Assembly (NCBI RefSeq): GCF_001428305.1
Contig: NZ_LMRZ01000006.1
Coordinates: 395,736-459,735 of the forward strand
DNA length: 64,000 nucleotides
DNA from: Janibacter sp. Soil728
GTDB lineage: Bacteria; Actinomycetota; Actinomycetes; Actinomycetales; Dermatophilaceae
Direction: 5' to 3'
Positions 55,245 to 63,979 of this stretch are shown in pieces. The notes beneath the pieces were generated by a model that was not told where the DNA came from, made no database searches, and saw nothing but the letters and a program-made list of their open reading frames with translations. The position numbers were made by a program, and so were the translations under genes. The stretch's first letter is position 1, and each line of letters opens with the position of its first letter.

Positions 55245-56113
55245 CTCGCGAGCACCCGGTCCAGGGCGTCGCGCACCCGGTCGGCGTCCTCGCGGTACTT
55301 GATGACCGCGCCCAGGGTGCGGGCCGCGACCTGCAGGTCGAGCTCCTGGGCACCCAGACGTTGCAGCGCCGCCACCCAGTCGAGGGTCTCCGCGACGCCC
55401 GGTGGCTTGACGAGGTCCAGGGCCCGCAGATGCTGCACGGCGCCCACCACCTGAGCGACCAGGGCCTGCGTCACGTCGGGGATCCGGCTGCGGACGATCG
55501 CCACCTCACGCTCCAGACCCGGGTGGTCGATCCAGTGGTAGAGGCAGCGCCGCTTGAGGGCGTCGTGCAGCTCGCGGGTCCGGTTGGAGGTGAGGACGAC
55601 CGTGGGGGGCACCCGGGCGCTGATCGTCCCGAGCTCGGGGATGCTCACCGTCCACGACGAGAGGACCTCGAGCAGGAAGGCCTCGAACTCGTCGTCGGCG
55701 CGGTCGATCTCGTCGATGAGCAGCACGGCCGGGCTGTGCCGCAACGCGCGCAGCACGGGACGCTCGAGGAGGAAGCGCTCGTCGAAGAGGGAGCGCTCGG
55801 CCTCGTCGGGGAGGATCTCCCCCTTCGTCGTCAGCGTCTCCAGGGTGCGCAGGTGCAGGATCTGCCGCGGGAAGTCCCAGTCGTAGAGGGCCTGCGAGGC
55901 GTCGATCCCCTCGTAGCACTGCAGGCGGATGAGCGGGACCCCCTCCAGCTCGGCGAGCGCCTCGGCCAACGCCGTCTTGCCCGTGCCCGGGGCGCCCTCG
56001 AGCAGCAGCGGGCGCTGCATCTCCCGGGAAAGGAAGGTGACGGTGGCCAGATCCTCGTCGGCGAGGTAGCCCGTGGCACCCAGCCGATCCGCCAGCTCCT
56101 GCGGTGACGTCAT
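55241..56113 (-). CDS. coxD: CoxD-like MoxR AAA+ ATPase
   Basis: A 290-residue MoxR-type ATPase: Walker A LLLEGAPGTGKTALAEAL, Walker B AVLLIDEIDRAD, sensor 1 VVLTSNRTRELHDALKRRCLYHWIDHP. First gene of the coxDEF-SLMG cluster. ATG 56113 is preceded by TAGCCT with six bases between and no ribosome binding site, suggesting a leaderless transcript. Confidence 0.9.
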   Translation of the reverse strand: MTSPQELADRLGATGYLADEDLATVTFLSREMQRPLLLEGAPGTGKTALAEALAELEGVPLIRLQCYEGIDASQALYDWDFPRQILHLRTLETLTTKGEILPDEAERSLFDERFLLERPVLRALRHSPAVLLIDEIDRADDEFEAFLLEVLSSWTVSIPELGTISARVPPTVVLTSNRTRELHDALKRRCLYHWIDHPGLEREVAIVRSRIPDVTQALVAQVVGAVQHLRALDLVKPPGVAETLDWVAALQRLGAQELDLQVAARTLGAVIKYREDADRVRDALDRVLAR

Positions 56114-56119
56114 GCACGG

Positions 56120-56125
56120 AGGCTA
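56120..56125 (-). promoter_or_regulatory. -10 box TAGCCT of the leaderless coxD promoter
   Basis: TAGCCT (minus strand), six bases, then coxD ATG. Its -35 region would fall inside the groEL terminator at 56129-56165. Confidence 0.55.
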
Positions 56126-56128
56126 CGC

Positions 56129-56165
56129 CGAAGGGCGGCTCCCCCATCGGGGGAACCGCCCTTCG
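56129..56165 (-). terminator. groEL terminator hairpin
   Basis: Arms 56129-56138 and 56156-56165 pair perfectly, then an internal CT/AA loop, then a further 5-bp stem (56141-56145 with 56149-56153). It lies 27 bases after the groEL stop. Arms contain an inverted CGAAGGG pair. Confidence 0.75.
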
Positions 56166-56191
56166 TCAGGTGCTGCGTGCAGCGGTGGGGC

Positions 56192-57925
<1,734 letters not shown>

Positions 57926-57944
57926 TCACCTGACCGGTCAAGGA

Positions 57945-57971
57945 TTATCACTCTCACGGGGAGAGTGCTAA
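57945..57971. promoter_or_regulatory. CIRCE element 1 (HrcA operator)
   Basis: TTATCACTC-N9-GAGTGCTAA, one mismatch from the consensus TTAGCACTC-N9-GAGTGCTAA. Confidence 0.88.
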
Positions 57972-57979
57972 CGCCATTA

Positions 57980-58006
57980 TTGGCACTCTCGGTGGTCGAG
58001 TGCAAA
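57980..58006. promoter_or_regulatory. CIRCE element 2 (HrcA operator)
   Basis: TTGGCACTC-N9-GAGTGCAAA: the inner GCACTC/GAGTGC half-sites are intact. It lies 8 bases beyond element 1, a tandem arrangement typical of actinobacterial groEL2. Confidence 0.8.
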
Positions 58007-58010
58007 CGCG

Positions 58011-58475
58011 TCACGTCCGCGGGTGGAGGTCCTCGAAGGTGGCGCGCATCTCGCCATCGGCGTCCGAGGAGGCCGGGTCGTCGAGGTCGGCGACGAAGAT
58101 CGCGACCAGCTCGCGAACCGGGTTGCCCTCGATCTCGGCGAGCAGCCCGTGCCACGCAGCAAGGTTGGGGTGCTCCACCTGCGTGCACGCCTGCGCCGGG
58201 GACAGTCCCTCTGCGGCAGCGGCCAGCTGCTCGGGCGAGACGTCGAGCGTCGCGGTCGACCCGTCGTGCCGCAGCACGGAGGCGAGGACGACGGCGGCCA
58301 GCCCGTGGCTGCCTCCGGGGACGTTGACGTGCGGCAGCTGCCAACTCGGGTCGCTGCTCGCCGAGGTGATGCCGACCGCCCAGGCGACCGGCTGCCGCCA
58401 GCCGTCGATCCGCCGCGTCAGGTGCTCCTTGATCGCCGCGAGCCCGGCGGGGGTGCTCCAGTCCATCTCAGCCAT
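58011..58475 (-). CDS. Hypothetical protein between groEL and DUF3263
   Basis: A 154-residue protein from ATG 58475 (the frame extends to 58604, but that part reads through the terminator hairpin at 58496-58534). The sequence DWSTPAGLAAIKEHLTRRIDGWRQPVAWAVGITS ... HGLAAVVLASVLRHDGSTATLDVSPEQLAAAAEGLSPAQACTQVEHPNLAAWHGLLAEI is soluble and mixed alpha/beta. No domain is recognised. Its stop abuts CIRCE element 2. Confidence 0.6.
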   Translation of the reverse strand: MAEMDWSTPAGLAAIKEHLTRRIDGWRQPVAWAVGITSASSDPSWQLPHVNVPGGSHGLAAVVLASVLRHDGSTATLDVSPEQLAAAAEGLSPAQACTQVEHPNLAAWHGLLAEIEGNPVRELVAIFVADLDDPASSDADGEMRATFEDLHPRT

Positions 58476-58495
58476 GTGTCCACCATGCCAAGGCG

Positions 58496-58534
58496 GGGGC
58501 GGCTCCGGTACCCCCTGCGCACCGGAGCCGCCCC
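58496..58534 (-). terminator. Perfect 14-bp terminator hairpin
   Basis: Arms 58496-58509 and 58521-58534 around an 11-base loop, after the DUF3263/GNAT pair on the minus strand. Confidence 0.7.
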
Positions 58535-58616
58535 ACGGGACCCTTCCCTCGAGGAGACGCGCTCGGGCACGGAGCGGTTCGGTGTCGACCGGATCTGTGA
58601 TCAACCCGTGATCAGG

Positions 58617-58915
58617 TCAGCCACGCAACCGCTTCTCGCGGACATCGGTGGCGGGCACGAAGCCCGCTGCGTCGTAGAACTCCTCGGCACCGGGCTCGCA
58701 GCGCAGCCGGATCACACCGATGCCGGCGTCGCGCGCCCAGGCCCGGCAGGCCGCGAGCAGGGAGCGGCCGACGCCGCAGCGACGGTGGTCGGGCGCGACG
58801 TAGCGGCACGGTCGAGGTAGCCCACCTCGCGGGCGCCGTCGATCGCGATCGCGAGCTGCAGCGAGAGCGCCGCGAGGACGTATGCGTCGTCGGGACCGGC
58901 CTTGACGATGCGCAC
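58617..58915 (-). pseudogene. Decayed GNAT N-acetyltransferase
   Basis: Reading from GTG 58915 (GGGAG upstream) gives a normal GNAT start, RIVKAGPDDAYVLAALSLQLAI ... EVGYLDRA, but after about 35 codons the frame changes near 58810 and continues in another frame as RYVAPDHRRCGVGRSLLAACRAW, the acetyl-CoA motif (here RRCGVG for Q/RxxGxG/A), ending EFYDAAGFVPATDVREKRLRG. About 50-80 residues that normally separate these parts are missing, so there is both an internal deletion and a frameshift. It could also be a sequencing error for the frameshift, but not for the deletion. Confidence 0.7.
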
Positions 58916-58932
58916 GACCGCTCCCGGAGGGC

Positions 58933-59223
58933 TCAGACCTCGATGCCGAGGCGGCGGGCGCTGCGGGTGCGCTGGCGCTGGTCGCGCAGGCGGCGCAGCC
59001 GCTTGATGAGCATCGGGTCCTCGGACAGGGCGGCCGGGTTGTTGATCAGGCCGTTGAGCACCTGGTAGTAGCGGGTGGAGCTCATGTCGAAGAGCTCCTT
59101 GATCGCCTGCTCCTTGGAGCCGGCGTACTTCCACCACTGACGCTCGAAGGCGAGGATCTCCCGGTCGCGGTCCGTGAGCGGGACCGAGGGGGTCGGCTGG
59201 GCGGACTGGTCGGCGAGGTTCAC
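58933..59223 (-). CDS. DUF3263 protein
   Basis: A 96-residue actinobacterial protein: LTDRDREILAFERQWWKYAGSKEQAIKELFDMSSTRYYQVLNGLINNPAALSEDPMLIKRLRRLRDQR. A helix-turn-helix-like pattern (SKEQAIKELFDMSSTRYYQVLNGLI) suggests DNA binding. GTG 59223 is chosen because TACAGT lies 7 bases before it and the GTG at 59232 overlaps that box. In mycobacteria the family member is near groEL2, like here. Confidence 0.85.
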   Translation of the reverse strand: MNLADQSAQPTPSVPLTDRDREILAFERQWWKYAGSKEQAIKELFDMSSTRYYQVLNGLINNPAALSEDPMLIKRLRRLRDQRQRTRSARRLGIEV

Positions 59224-59230
59224 GCGACGC

Positions 59231-59268
59231 ACTGTACCGAGGTAATCACATGCTTGTCATTACCTCGG
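59231..59268 (-). promoter_or_regulatory. DUF3263 promoter with perfect 10-bp inverted repeat
   Basis: CCGAGGTAAT (59237-59246) and ATTACCTCGG (59259-59268), spacer 12, lie directly upstream of the -10 box TACAGT (minus strand, 59231-59236), covering the -35 region. Likely operator; binder unknown. Confidence 0.6.
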
Positions 59269-59285
59269 CGTGTCGGCTGGACAGG

Positions 59286-59322
59286 TGGGACGAAGGGGGT
59301 CACTCACGCCCCCTTCGTCCCA
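59286..59322. other. 14-bp hairpin with inverted CGAAGGGGG pair between divergent promoters
   Basis: Arms 59286-59299 and 59309-59322, 9-base loop. It lies between the divergent DUF3263 and secreted-protein genes, so it terminates no obvious transcript. Confidence 0.6.
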
Positions 59323-59457
59323 TCCGTCACAGCGACGACCGCTGGGCGCACGCCCGGACCGCAATGGTCAGCAAAGAGTAAATTCGGTGTTTGGCGGCAA
59401 CGGCGCCGCTGCCCGGGGGGCAGGGCCGGGACCCTCGTCTCGGAAGGACGAAGCATC

Positions 59458-59772
59458 ATGAAGAGGACACTCATCACCTGCGTCATGGCGGCAGGCCTGC
59501 TGCTGGTCGGCGCAGGATCGGCATCGGCCGGCGAGGTCACCGGCAACGGCAAGACCACCCAGGCCCCGATGCACGCGAAGTCGATCTGCGCCTTCTCAGG
59601 GCTCGACACACCCGACGCCATCGAGAACAACCCGCCCGGGTTCGACGACGACTTCCTCGGCCACGGCACGCAGAGCTACGGCCAGTTCGTCGCCTACGGA
59701 CTCAAGGCGATGCTCGGCGACGAGAGTCCGGGCAACTCGTGCCGCGGCAACCTCGTCTTCGCAGGGGAGTGA
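59458..59772 (+). CDS. Small secreted protein of unknown function
   Basis: A 104-residue protein with a classical signal peptide (MKRTLITCVMAAGLLLVGAG, cleavage likely after ASA at 22-24). The mature 80 residues contain two Cys (SICAFSG and NSCRGN) that could form a disulfide, and an acidic patch NNPPGFDDDF. ATG 59458 follows GGAAGGA. A TAAATT box (59379-59384) is a promoter candidate. It resembles small exported actinobacterial proteins without known function. Confidence 0.75.
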   Translation: MKRTLITCVMAAGLLLVGAGSASAGEVTGNGKTTQAPMHAKSICAFSGLDTPDAIENNPPGFDDDFLGHGTQSYGQFVAYGLKAMLGDESPGNSCRGNLVFAGE

Positions 59773-59802
59773 GCGCCCTCGTCGACGAGTGACTCACCCA
59801 CA

Positions 59803-59831
59803 GCGGCCCCGGGCAGCCCGCCCGGGGCCGC
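59803..59831. terminator. Perfect 12-bp bidirectional terminator hairpin
   Basis: Arms 59803-59814 and 59820-59831 with a 5-base loop, between the convergent secreted-protein and decarboxylase genes. Confidence 0.75.
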
Positions 59832-59846
59832 CGCGTGCCATGGAGG

Positions 59847-61205
59847 TCAGCCCATCGAGTCGAGGATGTCGCTGATGTCCTGGGTGGTCGTCTGCGGGTT
59901 GACGATGGCGAAGCGGGCCAGCGTCTCCCCCTCGTGCGTGGTGGGCACGATGAAGGCGAACTCCTCGTCGAGGATCCGGTCGGACCACGTGCTGTAGTCG
60001 GCGGCGCTCCAGCCCTTGCGTCGGAAGACGACCACGGACAGGAAGCGCTCGCCGACGAGCTCGAGGTCATCGCGCCGGTGGATCTCCGCCTCGGCGAAGG
60101 CCGCCACCTCGAGGGTCATCTCGACCGACTTCGTGTACGCCTGCGTGCCGTGGGTGGCCAGGGAGAACCAGAAGGGCAACCCGCGCGCCCGACGGGTCAG
60201 CCCCACGGAGTAGTCGGTGGGGTTCCAGTCGGTCGCGTCGGTGAGCACGTCGAGGTAGCCGGCGCGCTGGGTGTGCGCATTGCGGGCCGCCGCAGGGTCG
60301 CGGTACAGGAGCGCGCAGCAGTCGAAGGGAGCGAAGAGCCACTTGTGCGGGTCGACGATGAAGGAGTCGCACTGCTCGATGCCCGCATACAGCTCACGGA
60401 CCGACGGTGCGGCCAGGCCGGCGCCGCCGTAGGCGCCGTCGACGTGGAACCAGACGCCGAGCTCGCGGCAGACCTCGGCGACGGAGGTCAGGTCGTCGAT
60501 GATGCCGAAGTTGGTCGTGCCGGCGGTGGCGACGACGGCGAAGTAGGTCTCGGGGCCGTTGGCGAGGAGGACCTCGCGCAGGCGCTCACCGGTGAGCCGA
60601 CCCCTCTCGTCGGGCTCGACCGTCGTCAGCTCGGCGTCCATGACGTCGCAGGCGGACTGGATCGACGAGTGCGCGCCGCGGGTGGTCGCCACGCGGAAGG
60701 GACGCTGCCCGGGTGCGGCGGTGCGACGGGCCTCGGTCCGCGCGGCAACGAGGGCCGAGAGATTGCCGATCGTCCCGCCGGGGACGAAGACCCCGCCCGC
60801 CGACTCGGGGAGACCGACGAGGTCGGCGATCCAGCGCAGCGCCTGGTTCTCGGCGTAGACAGCGCCCGAGCCCTCGAGCCAGGACCCGGCATAGATGGAG
60901 CTCGCCCCGACGACGAGGTCGAACATCGCGGCCGCCTCGGTGGGCGCGCACGGGATGAAGGAGAGGTAGCGCGGGTGATCGACGGACAGGCAGGCGGGGG
61001 CGAGGACCTCGGCGAAGAGGTCCATCGCCTGGTGCCCGCCCATCCCCTCGGCGGTGATCGTCTGCCCGGCCTGCTCCTGCAGCTGGGTCGGCGTCAGGGG
61101 ACGGTCGAGCGGCACCGGGTCGAGCTCGAGCCGCTCCTTGGAGTAGTCGAGGACGATCTGCGCCAGCTCGGCCAGGGAGGTGTTGTCATCAGCGAATCCA
61201 TGCAC
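59847..61205 (-). CDS. PLP-dependent group II decarboxylase
   Basis: A 452-residue amino-acid decarboxylase of the aromatic/diaminobutyrate type: FIPCAPTEAAAMFDLVV, VFVPGGTIGNLSAL, HVDGAYGG (Asp256) and the Schiff-base motif DPHKW with Lys288. The substrate (tyrosine, DOPA, tryptophan, glutamate or diaminobutyrate) cannot be read from the sequence. GTG 61205 is chosen because TAGAGT lies seven bases upstream; the GTG at 61214 overlaps that box. Confidence 0.87.
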   Translation of the reverse strand: MHGFADDNTSLAELAQIVLDYSKERLELDPVPLDRPLTPTQLQEQAGQTITAEGMGGHQAMDLFAEVLAPACLSVDHPRYLSFIPCAPTEAAAMFDLVVGASSIYAGSWLEGSGAVYAENQALRWIADLVGLPESAGGVFVPGGTIGNLSALVAARTEARRTAAPGQRPFRVATTRGAHSSIQSACDVMDAELTTVEPDERGRLTGERLREVLLANGPETYFAVVATAGTTNFGIIDDLTSVAEVCRELGVWFHVDGAYGGAGLAAPSVRELYAGIEQCDSFIVDPHKWLFAPFDCCALLYRDPAAARNAHTQRAGYLDVLTDATDWNPTDYSVGLTRRARGLPFWFSLATHGTQAYTKSVEMTLEVAAFAEAEIHRRDDLELVGERFLSVVVFRRKGWSAADYSTWSDRILDEEFAFIVPTTHEGETLARFAIVNPQTTTQDISDILDSMG

Positions 61206-61212
61206 GACGTGC

Positions 61213-61218
61213 ACTCTA
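61213..61218 (-). promoter_or_regulatory. -10 box TAGAGT of the leaderless decarboxylase promoter
   Basis: TAGAGT (minus strand), seven bases, then GTG 61205. Confidence 0.55.
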
Positions 61219-61240
61219 GGGCCGCGCCGACCCCGCAGGG

Positions 61241-61900
61241 TCAGCGCGAGCGGTGGGCGTCCCCGGAGCTGTGGTTGAGCTCGCCGTCGTCGACGAGGTC
61301 GCCGATCAGGTCACGGACCCGGGCCTCGATGTCGTCACGGGCGACGCGCACCTCCTGCGGGCTGCGACCGACGACGGCCGAGATGTCCCAGGTGACGACC
61401 TGCTGGGCCTCGGGCAGCTCCTGCTCGGTCAGACCGATGCCGACGACGACCTCCATCGCCGAGGTGACCTCGCGCGTCACCGGCTTGGGGAAGGCCTCGG
61501 GCAGCTCGATGCCCTTCTCCGTCATCGCCGTGCGGACCTCGGGCAGCAGCGAGGCCATCGGGTTGATGCCCGCGGAGGCGGCGATGACCGCCTGGCCTCC
61601 CACCGCCTCGGCGAAGGCGGCGGCCATCTGGGAGCGTCCGGCGTTGCCGTTGCAGACGAAGAGGATGCGGTGGACCCCCTTCGCCGACCCGCCCCTGTCA
61701 CGAGCCGCCGCGCCGAGACGCTCCTTGGCGAAGCGGGCGACGAAGACGGGCAGGTAGGTGTCGATCGTCGCCGTGCGCTCCAGCTGGGCGCGGGAGTCGG
61801 CGACGATCTCGTCGACCTCGTCGCGGGTGAACAGCCCCTCGAAGCGGTCGGCGAGGTCATCGGTGATACGGCGGTACTCGTGGGCGCGGTCGTCGGTCAC
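61241..61900 (-). CDS. Low-molecular-weight phosphatase/ArsC-like protein with N-terminal three-helix bundle
   Basis: A 219-residue two-domain protein. Residues 1-65 form a three-helix bundle dimerisation domain (DDLADRFEGLFTRDEVDEIVADSRAQLERTATIDTYLPVFVARFAKERL). Residues about 77-200 are an LMW phosphatase/arsenate reductase domain with P-loop VCNGNAGRS (Cys83-x5-Arg89). It could reduce arsenate or dephosphorylate proteins. GTG 61900 follows AGGAGG. It diverges from the stand-alone bundle gene; no ArsB, Acr3 or ArsR is in view. Confidence 0.83.
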   Translation of the reverse strand: MTDDRAHEYRRITDDLADRFEGLFTRDEVDEIVADSRAQLERTATIDTYLPVFVARFAKERLGAAARDRGGSAKGVHRILFVCNGNAGRSQMAAAFAEAVGGQAVIAASAGINPMASLLPEVRTAMTEKGIELPEAFPKPVTREVTSAMEVVVGIGLTEQELPEAQQVVTWDISAVVGRSPQEVRVARDDIEARVRDLIGDLVDDGELNHSSGDAHRSR

Positions 61901-62078
61901 GGGAGCCTCCTGGCAGATGGTCAGGACCTCCATCCCAGCGAAGGGAGTCGCCCGGCGGGAGAGGCCTGCGGGCGAACCTCCGGTGAACTTCCCGGGGTTG
62001 AGAGTTGAACAAGAGACCAACCAGTTGTTAACCTTGTGTTCATCTACTGAAGCAGCGATTCCGGACCGGGAGGCCCAC
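61901..62078. promoter_or_regulatory. AT-rich divergent control region between the phosphatase and bundle genes
   Basis: The part 62001-62045 is unusually AT-rich and contains GAACAAG and CTTGTGTTC as imperfect inverted arms plus a -10 candidate TAACCT (62029-62034). It probably holds both promoters and an operator. Confidence 0.4.
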
Positions 62079-62312
62079 ATGTTCCTGATCAACGTCGATC
62101 ACGTCGCCGCCAGCATTGCCGCCGACCTCTGCGTGCGCTACCCCACCGTGGCCTGCGAGCGGATCGAGGCGATGGTCGCCAGCGCCCGCGAGCGCATCGA
62201 GCCGACCAACGAGCACCCCGAGTTCCTCGCGCCGCTCATCGAGCACGCCGTGCGCATCGAGCTGCACGACCTGGCTGGCGCCCCGGTGCCGCCCACCAGC
62301 GCGACCTGCTGA
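62079..62312 (+). CDS. Stand-alone three-helix bundle dimerisation protein
   Basis: A 77-residue protein whose helices (ASIAADLCVRYPTVACERIEAMVASARERIEPTNEHPEFLAPLIEHAVRIELHDL) align in pattern with the N-terminal domain of the divergent phosphatase. It has two Cys in the body and one at the C-terminus. ATG 62079 follows GGGAGG. It may form mixed dimers with the phosphatase. Confidence 0.7.
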   Translation: MFLINVDHVAASIAADLCVRYPTVACERIEAMVASARERIEPTNEHPEFLAPLIEHAVRIELHDLAGAPVPPTSATC

Positions 62313-62333
62313 CGCCCCTTCGTTCCCCTCGCA

Positions 62334-62369
62334 CCGATCCCTCCGGCACCCCTGCGCCGGAGGGATCGG
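62334..62369 (+). terminator. Perfect 14-bp terminator hairpin
   Basis: Arms 62334-62347 and 62356-62369, 8-base loop; it separates the bundle gene from ung. Confidence 0.75.
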
Positions 62370-62376
62370 CACGTCG

Positions 62377-62382
62377 TAGGTT
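62377..62382 (+). promoter_or_regulatory. -10 box TAGGTT of the leaderless ung promoter
   Basis: TAGGTT, six bases, then GTG 62389, the same box and spacing as at 10194. Confidence 0.6.
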
Positions 62383-62388
62383 TGACCG

Positions 62389-63066
62389 GTGCCCACGCAG
62401 CCGTTGACCGATCTCATCCACCCCTCGTGGGCGCAGGCCTTGCAGCCGGTGGCGCCCACGATCGCCGCGATGGACGACTTCCTGCGGCACGAGGCCGCCG
62501 AGGGACGCGGCCACCTGCCCGCGCGCGAGCACGTGCTGCGCGCCTTCACCATCACCCTCGACGAGGTCCGCGTCCTCGTCGTCGGGCAGGACCCCTACCC
62601 CACGCCCGGGCACGCGATCGGCCTGTCCTTCGCCGTGGCCCCTGACGTGCGCCCCCTCCCCCGGTCGCTGGTCAACATCCACCGCGAGCTCGTCGACGAC
62701 CTCGCGGTCCCGGCGCCGAGCACCGGCGACCTCACCCCGTGGGCGCAGCAGGGCGTGATGCTGCTCAACCGCTGCCTGACCGTGCGACCCGGCGCACCCG
62801 ACAGCCACCGGGGCAAGGGCTGGGAGTCCGTGACCGACCGCGCGATCGAGGTGCTCGCCGCGCGCGGCGGTCCGCTCGTGGCGATCCTCTGGGGCCGCAA
62901 GGCCCGCAACCTCGCGCCCGCTCTCGGCGACGTGCCGCGCATCGAGAGCGCCCACCCCTCACCGCTGTCCGCGCGCCACGGCTTCTTCGGCTCGCGGCCC
63001 TTCAGCCGCACCAACGACCTGCTCGCCCGGCAGGGCGCCGACCCGATCGACTGGAGACTCCCGTGA
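62389..63066 (+). CDS. ung: Uracil-DNA glycosylase, family 1
   Basis: A 225-residue enzyme removing uracil from DNA. Motif A GQDPYP (66-71, catalytic Asp68) and motif B HPSPLS near 188 are intact; the uracil-pocket segment MLLNRCLTV is present. GTG start with leaderless promoter. It overlaps the SGNH hydrolase by 4 bases (GTGA). Confidence 0.95.
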   Translation: MPTQPLTDLIHPSWAQALQPVAPTIAAMDDFLRHEAAEGRGHLPAREHVLRAFTITLDEVRVLVVGQDPYPTPGHAIGLSFAVAPDVRPLPRSLVNIHRELVDDLAVPAPSTGDLTPWAQQGVMLLNRCLTVRPGAPDSHRGKGWESVTDRAIEVLAARGGPLVAILWGRKARNLAPALGDVPRIESAHPSPLSARHGFFGSRPFSRTNDLLARQGADPIDWRLP

Positions 63067-63872
63067 CCGAGACCGTCCACCCCTGGCGCCGCTACATCGC
63101 GATCGGTGACTCCTTCACCGAGGGCATGTCCGACGCGGACCCGCTCATCCAGGGCCGCTACGTCGGCTGGGCCGACCGACTGGCGGCCGCGCTGTCGACC
63201 CAGGTCCCCGACGGCGAGTTCGCCTACGCCAACCTCGCCGTCCGCGGTCGCAAGCTCGACGACGTCATCGGGCCCCAGCTCGACGCCGCCCTCGCCGCGG
63301 GACCCGACCTCGTCTCGATCGTCGGTGGCGGCAACGACATCCTGCGCCCGCGCGTCGACCTCGACGAGATCGCCGACCGCCTCGAGCAGGCCGTCGTACG
63401 CATCCGCGCCACCGGCGCCGATGTCCTCATGGCCACTCCCGCTGACCCGGCGGACGCGGGGCTGCTGGCCTCCCTTCGCTCCCGGCACGCGGTGCACAGC
63501 GCCAATGTCTTCTCCATCGCCCAGCGCCAGGGCGCGCACGTGCTCAACCTGTGGGGCCTGCGCGCGCTGCGCGACTTGCGGCTGTGGTCCACCGACCGCA
63601 TCCACCTGAGCACCGAGGGTCACCGACGCGTGGCGCAGGAGGCGCTCGCCGCCCTCGCCCAGCCGGTGAGCGACCCCGACTGGCGCTCGCCGCTGGCCCC
63701 CGCGCCCGCTGTCGCGCGCCGCGAGCAGGTCGCCGAGACCGCTCGCTGGGCCCGCTCCTACGCCGCACCATGGGTGCACCGCCGGCTCACCGGACGCTCG
63801 TCGGGCGACTCGGTGACGGCCAAGATCGCCGAGCCCGCTCCCTTCGGCCCCGCGGACCTGCCCGGCGCCTGA
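63063..63872 (+). CDS. SGNH/GDSL-family hydrolase
   Basis: A 269-residue cytoplasmic-looking SGNH hydrolase: block [10 protein letters not shown] with Ser17, block [10 protein letters not shown], block [10 protein letters not shown] and block [11 protein letters not shown] with Asp/His. No signal peptide. It would hydrolyse a small ester or acylated metabolite. Paired with ung in an operon; function of the pairing is unknown. Confidence 0.88.
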   Translation: MTETVHPWRRYIAIGDSFTEGMSDADPLIQGRYVGWADRLAAALSTQVPDGEFAYANLAVRGRKLDDVIGPQLDAALAAGPDLVSIVGGGNDILRPRVDLDEIADRLEQAVVRIRATGADVLMATPADPADAGLLASLRSRHAVHSANVFSIAQRQGAHVLNLWGLRALRDLRLWSTDRIHLSTEGHRRVAQEALAALAQPVSDPDWRSPLAPAPAVARREQVAETARWARSYAAPWVHRRLTGRSSGDSVTAKIAEPAPFGPADLPGA

Positions 63873-63886
63873 GCCCACACCTCCCC

Positions 63887-63941
63887 CGCGCATTGCCATA
63901 GGGCAATGCGCGTCCAAACCTGCATTGCCATAGGGCAATGC
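63887..63941. repeat. Two copies of the GCATTGCC-ATAG-GGCAATGC hairpin repeat (cluster 3)
   Basis: Copy 1: perfect 11-bp arms 63887-63897 and 63902-63912. Copy 2: perfect 8-bp arms 63922-63929 and 63934-63941. Loop ATAG in both. Immediately after the SGNH hydrolase, so likely its terminator. Confidence 0.8.
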
Positions 63942-63967
63942 GCGCTCACTGGCGCAGATGCTGCTGC

Positions 63968-63973
63968 TAGTCT
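63968..63973 (+). promoter_or_regulatory. -10 box TAGTCT of a leaderless promoter at the right edge
   Basis: TAGTCT, six bases, then ATG 63980. A 12-base direct repeat (63950-63961 and 63981-63992) flanks the box. Confidence 0.55.
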
Positions 63974-63979
63974 CGCAAA

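Noticed and set aside
58011-58604. Longer 197-residue version of the hypothetical protein
   Set aside because: Its first 43 codons run through a perfect terminator hairpin (58496-58534); ATG 58475 is a better start.
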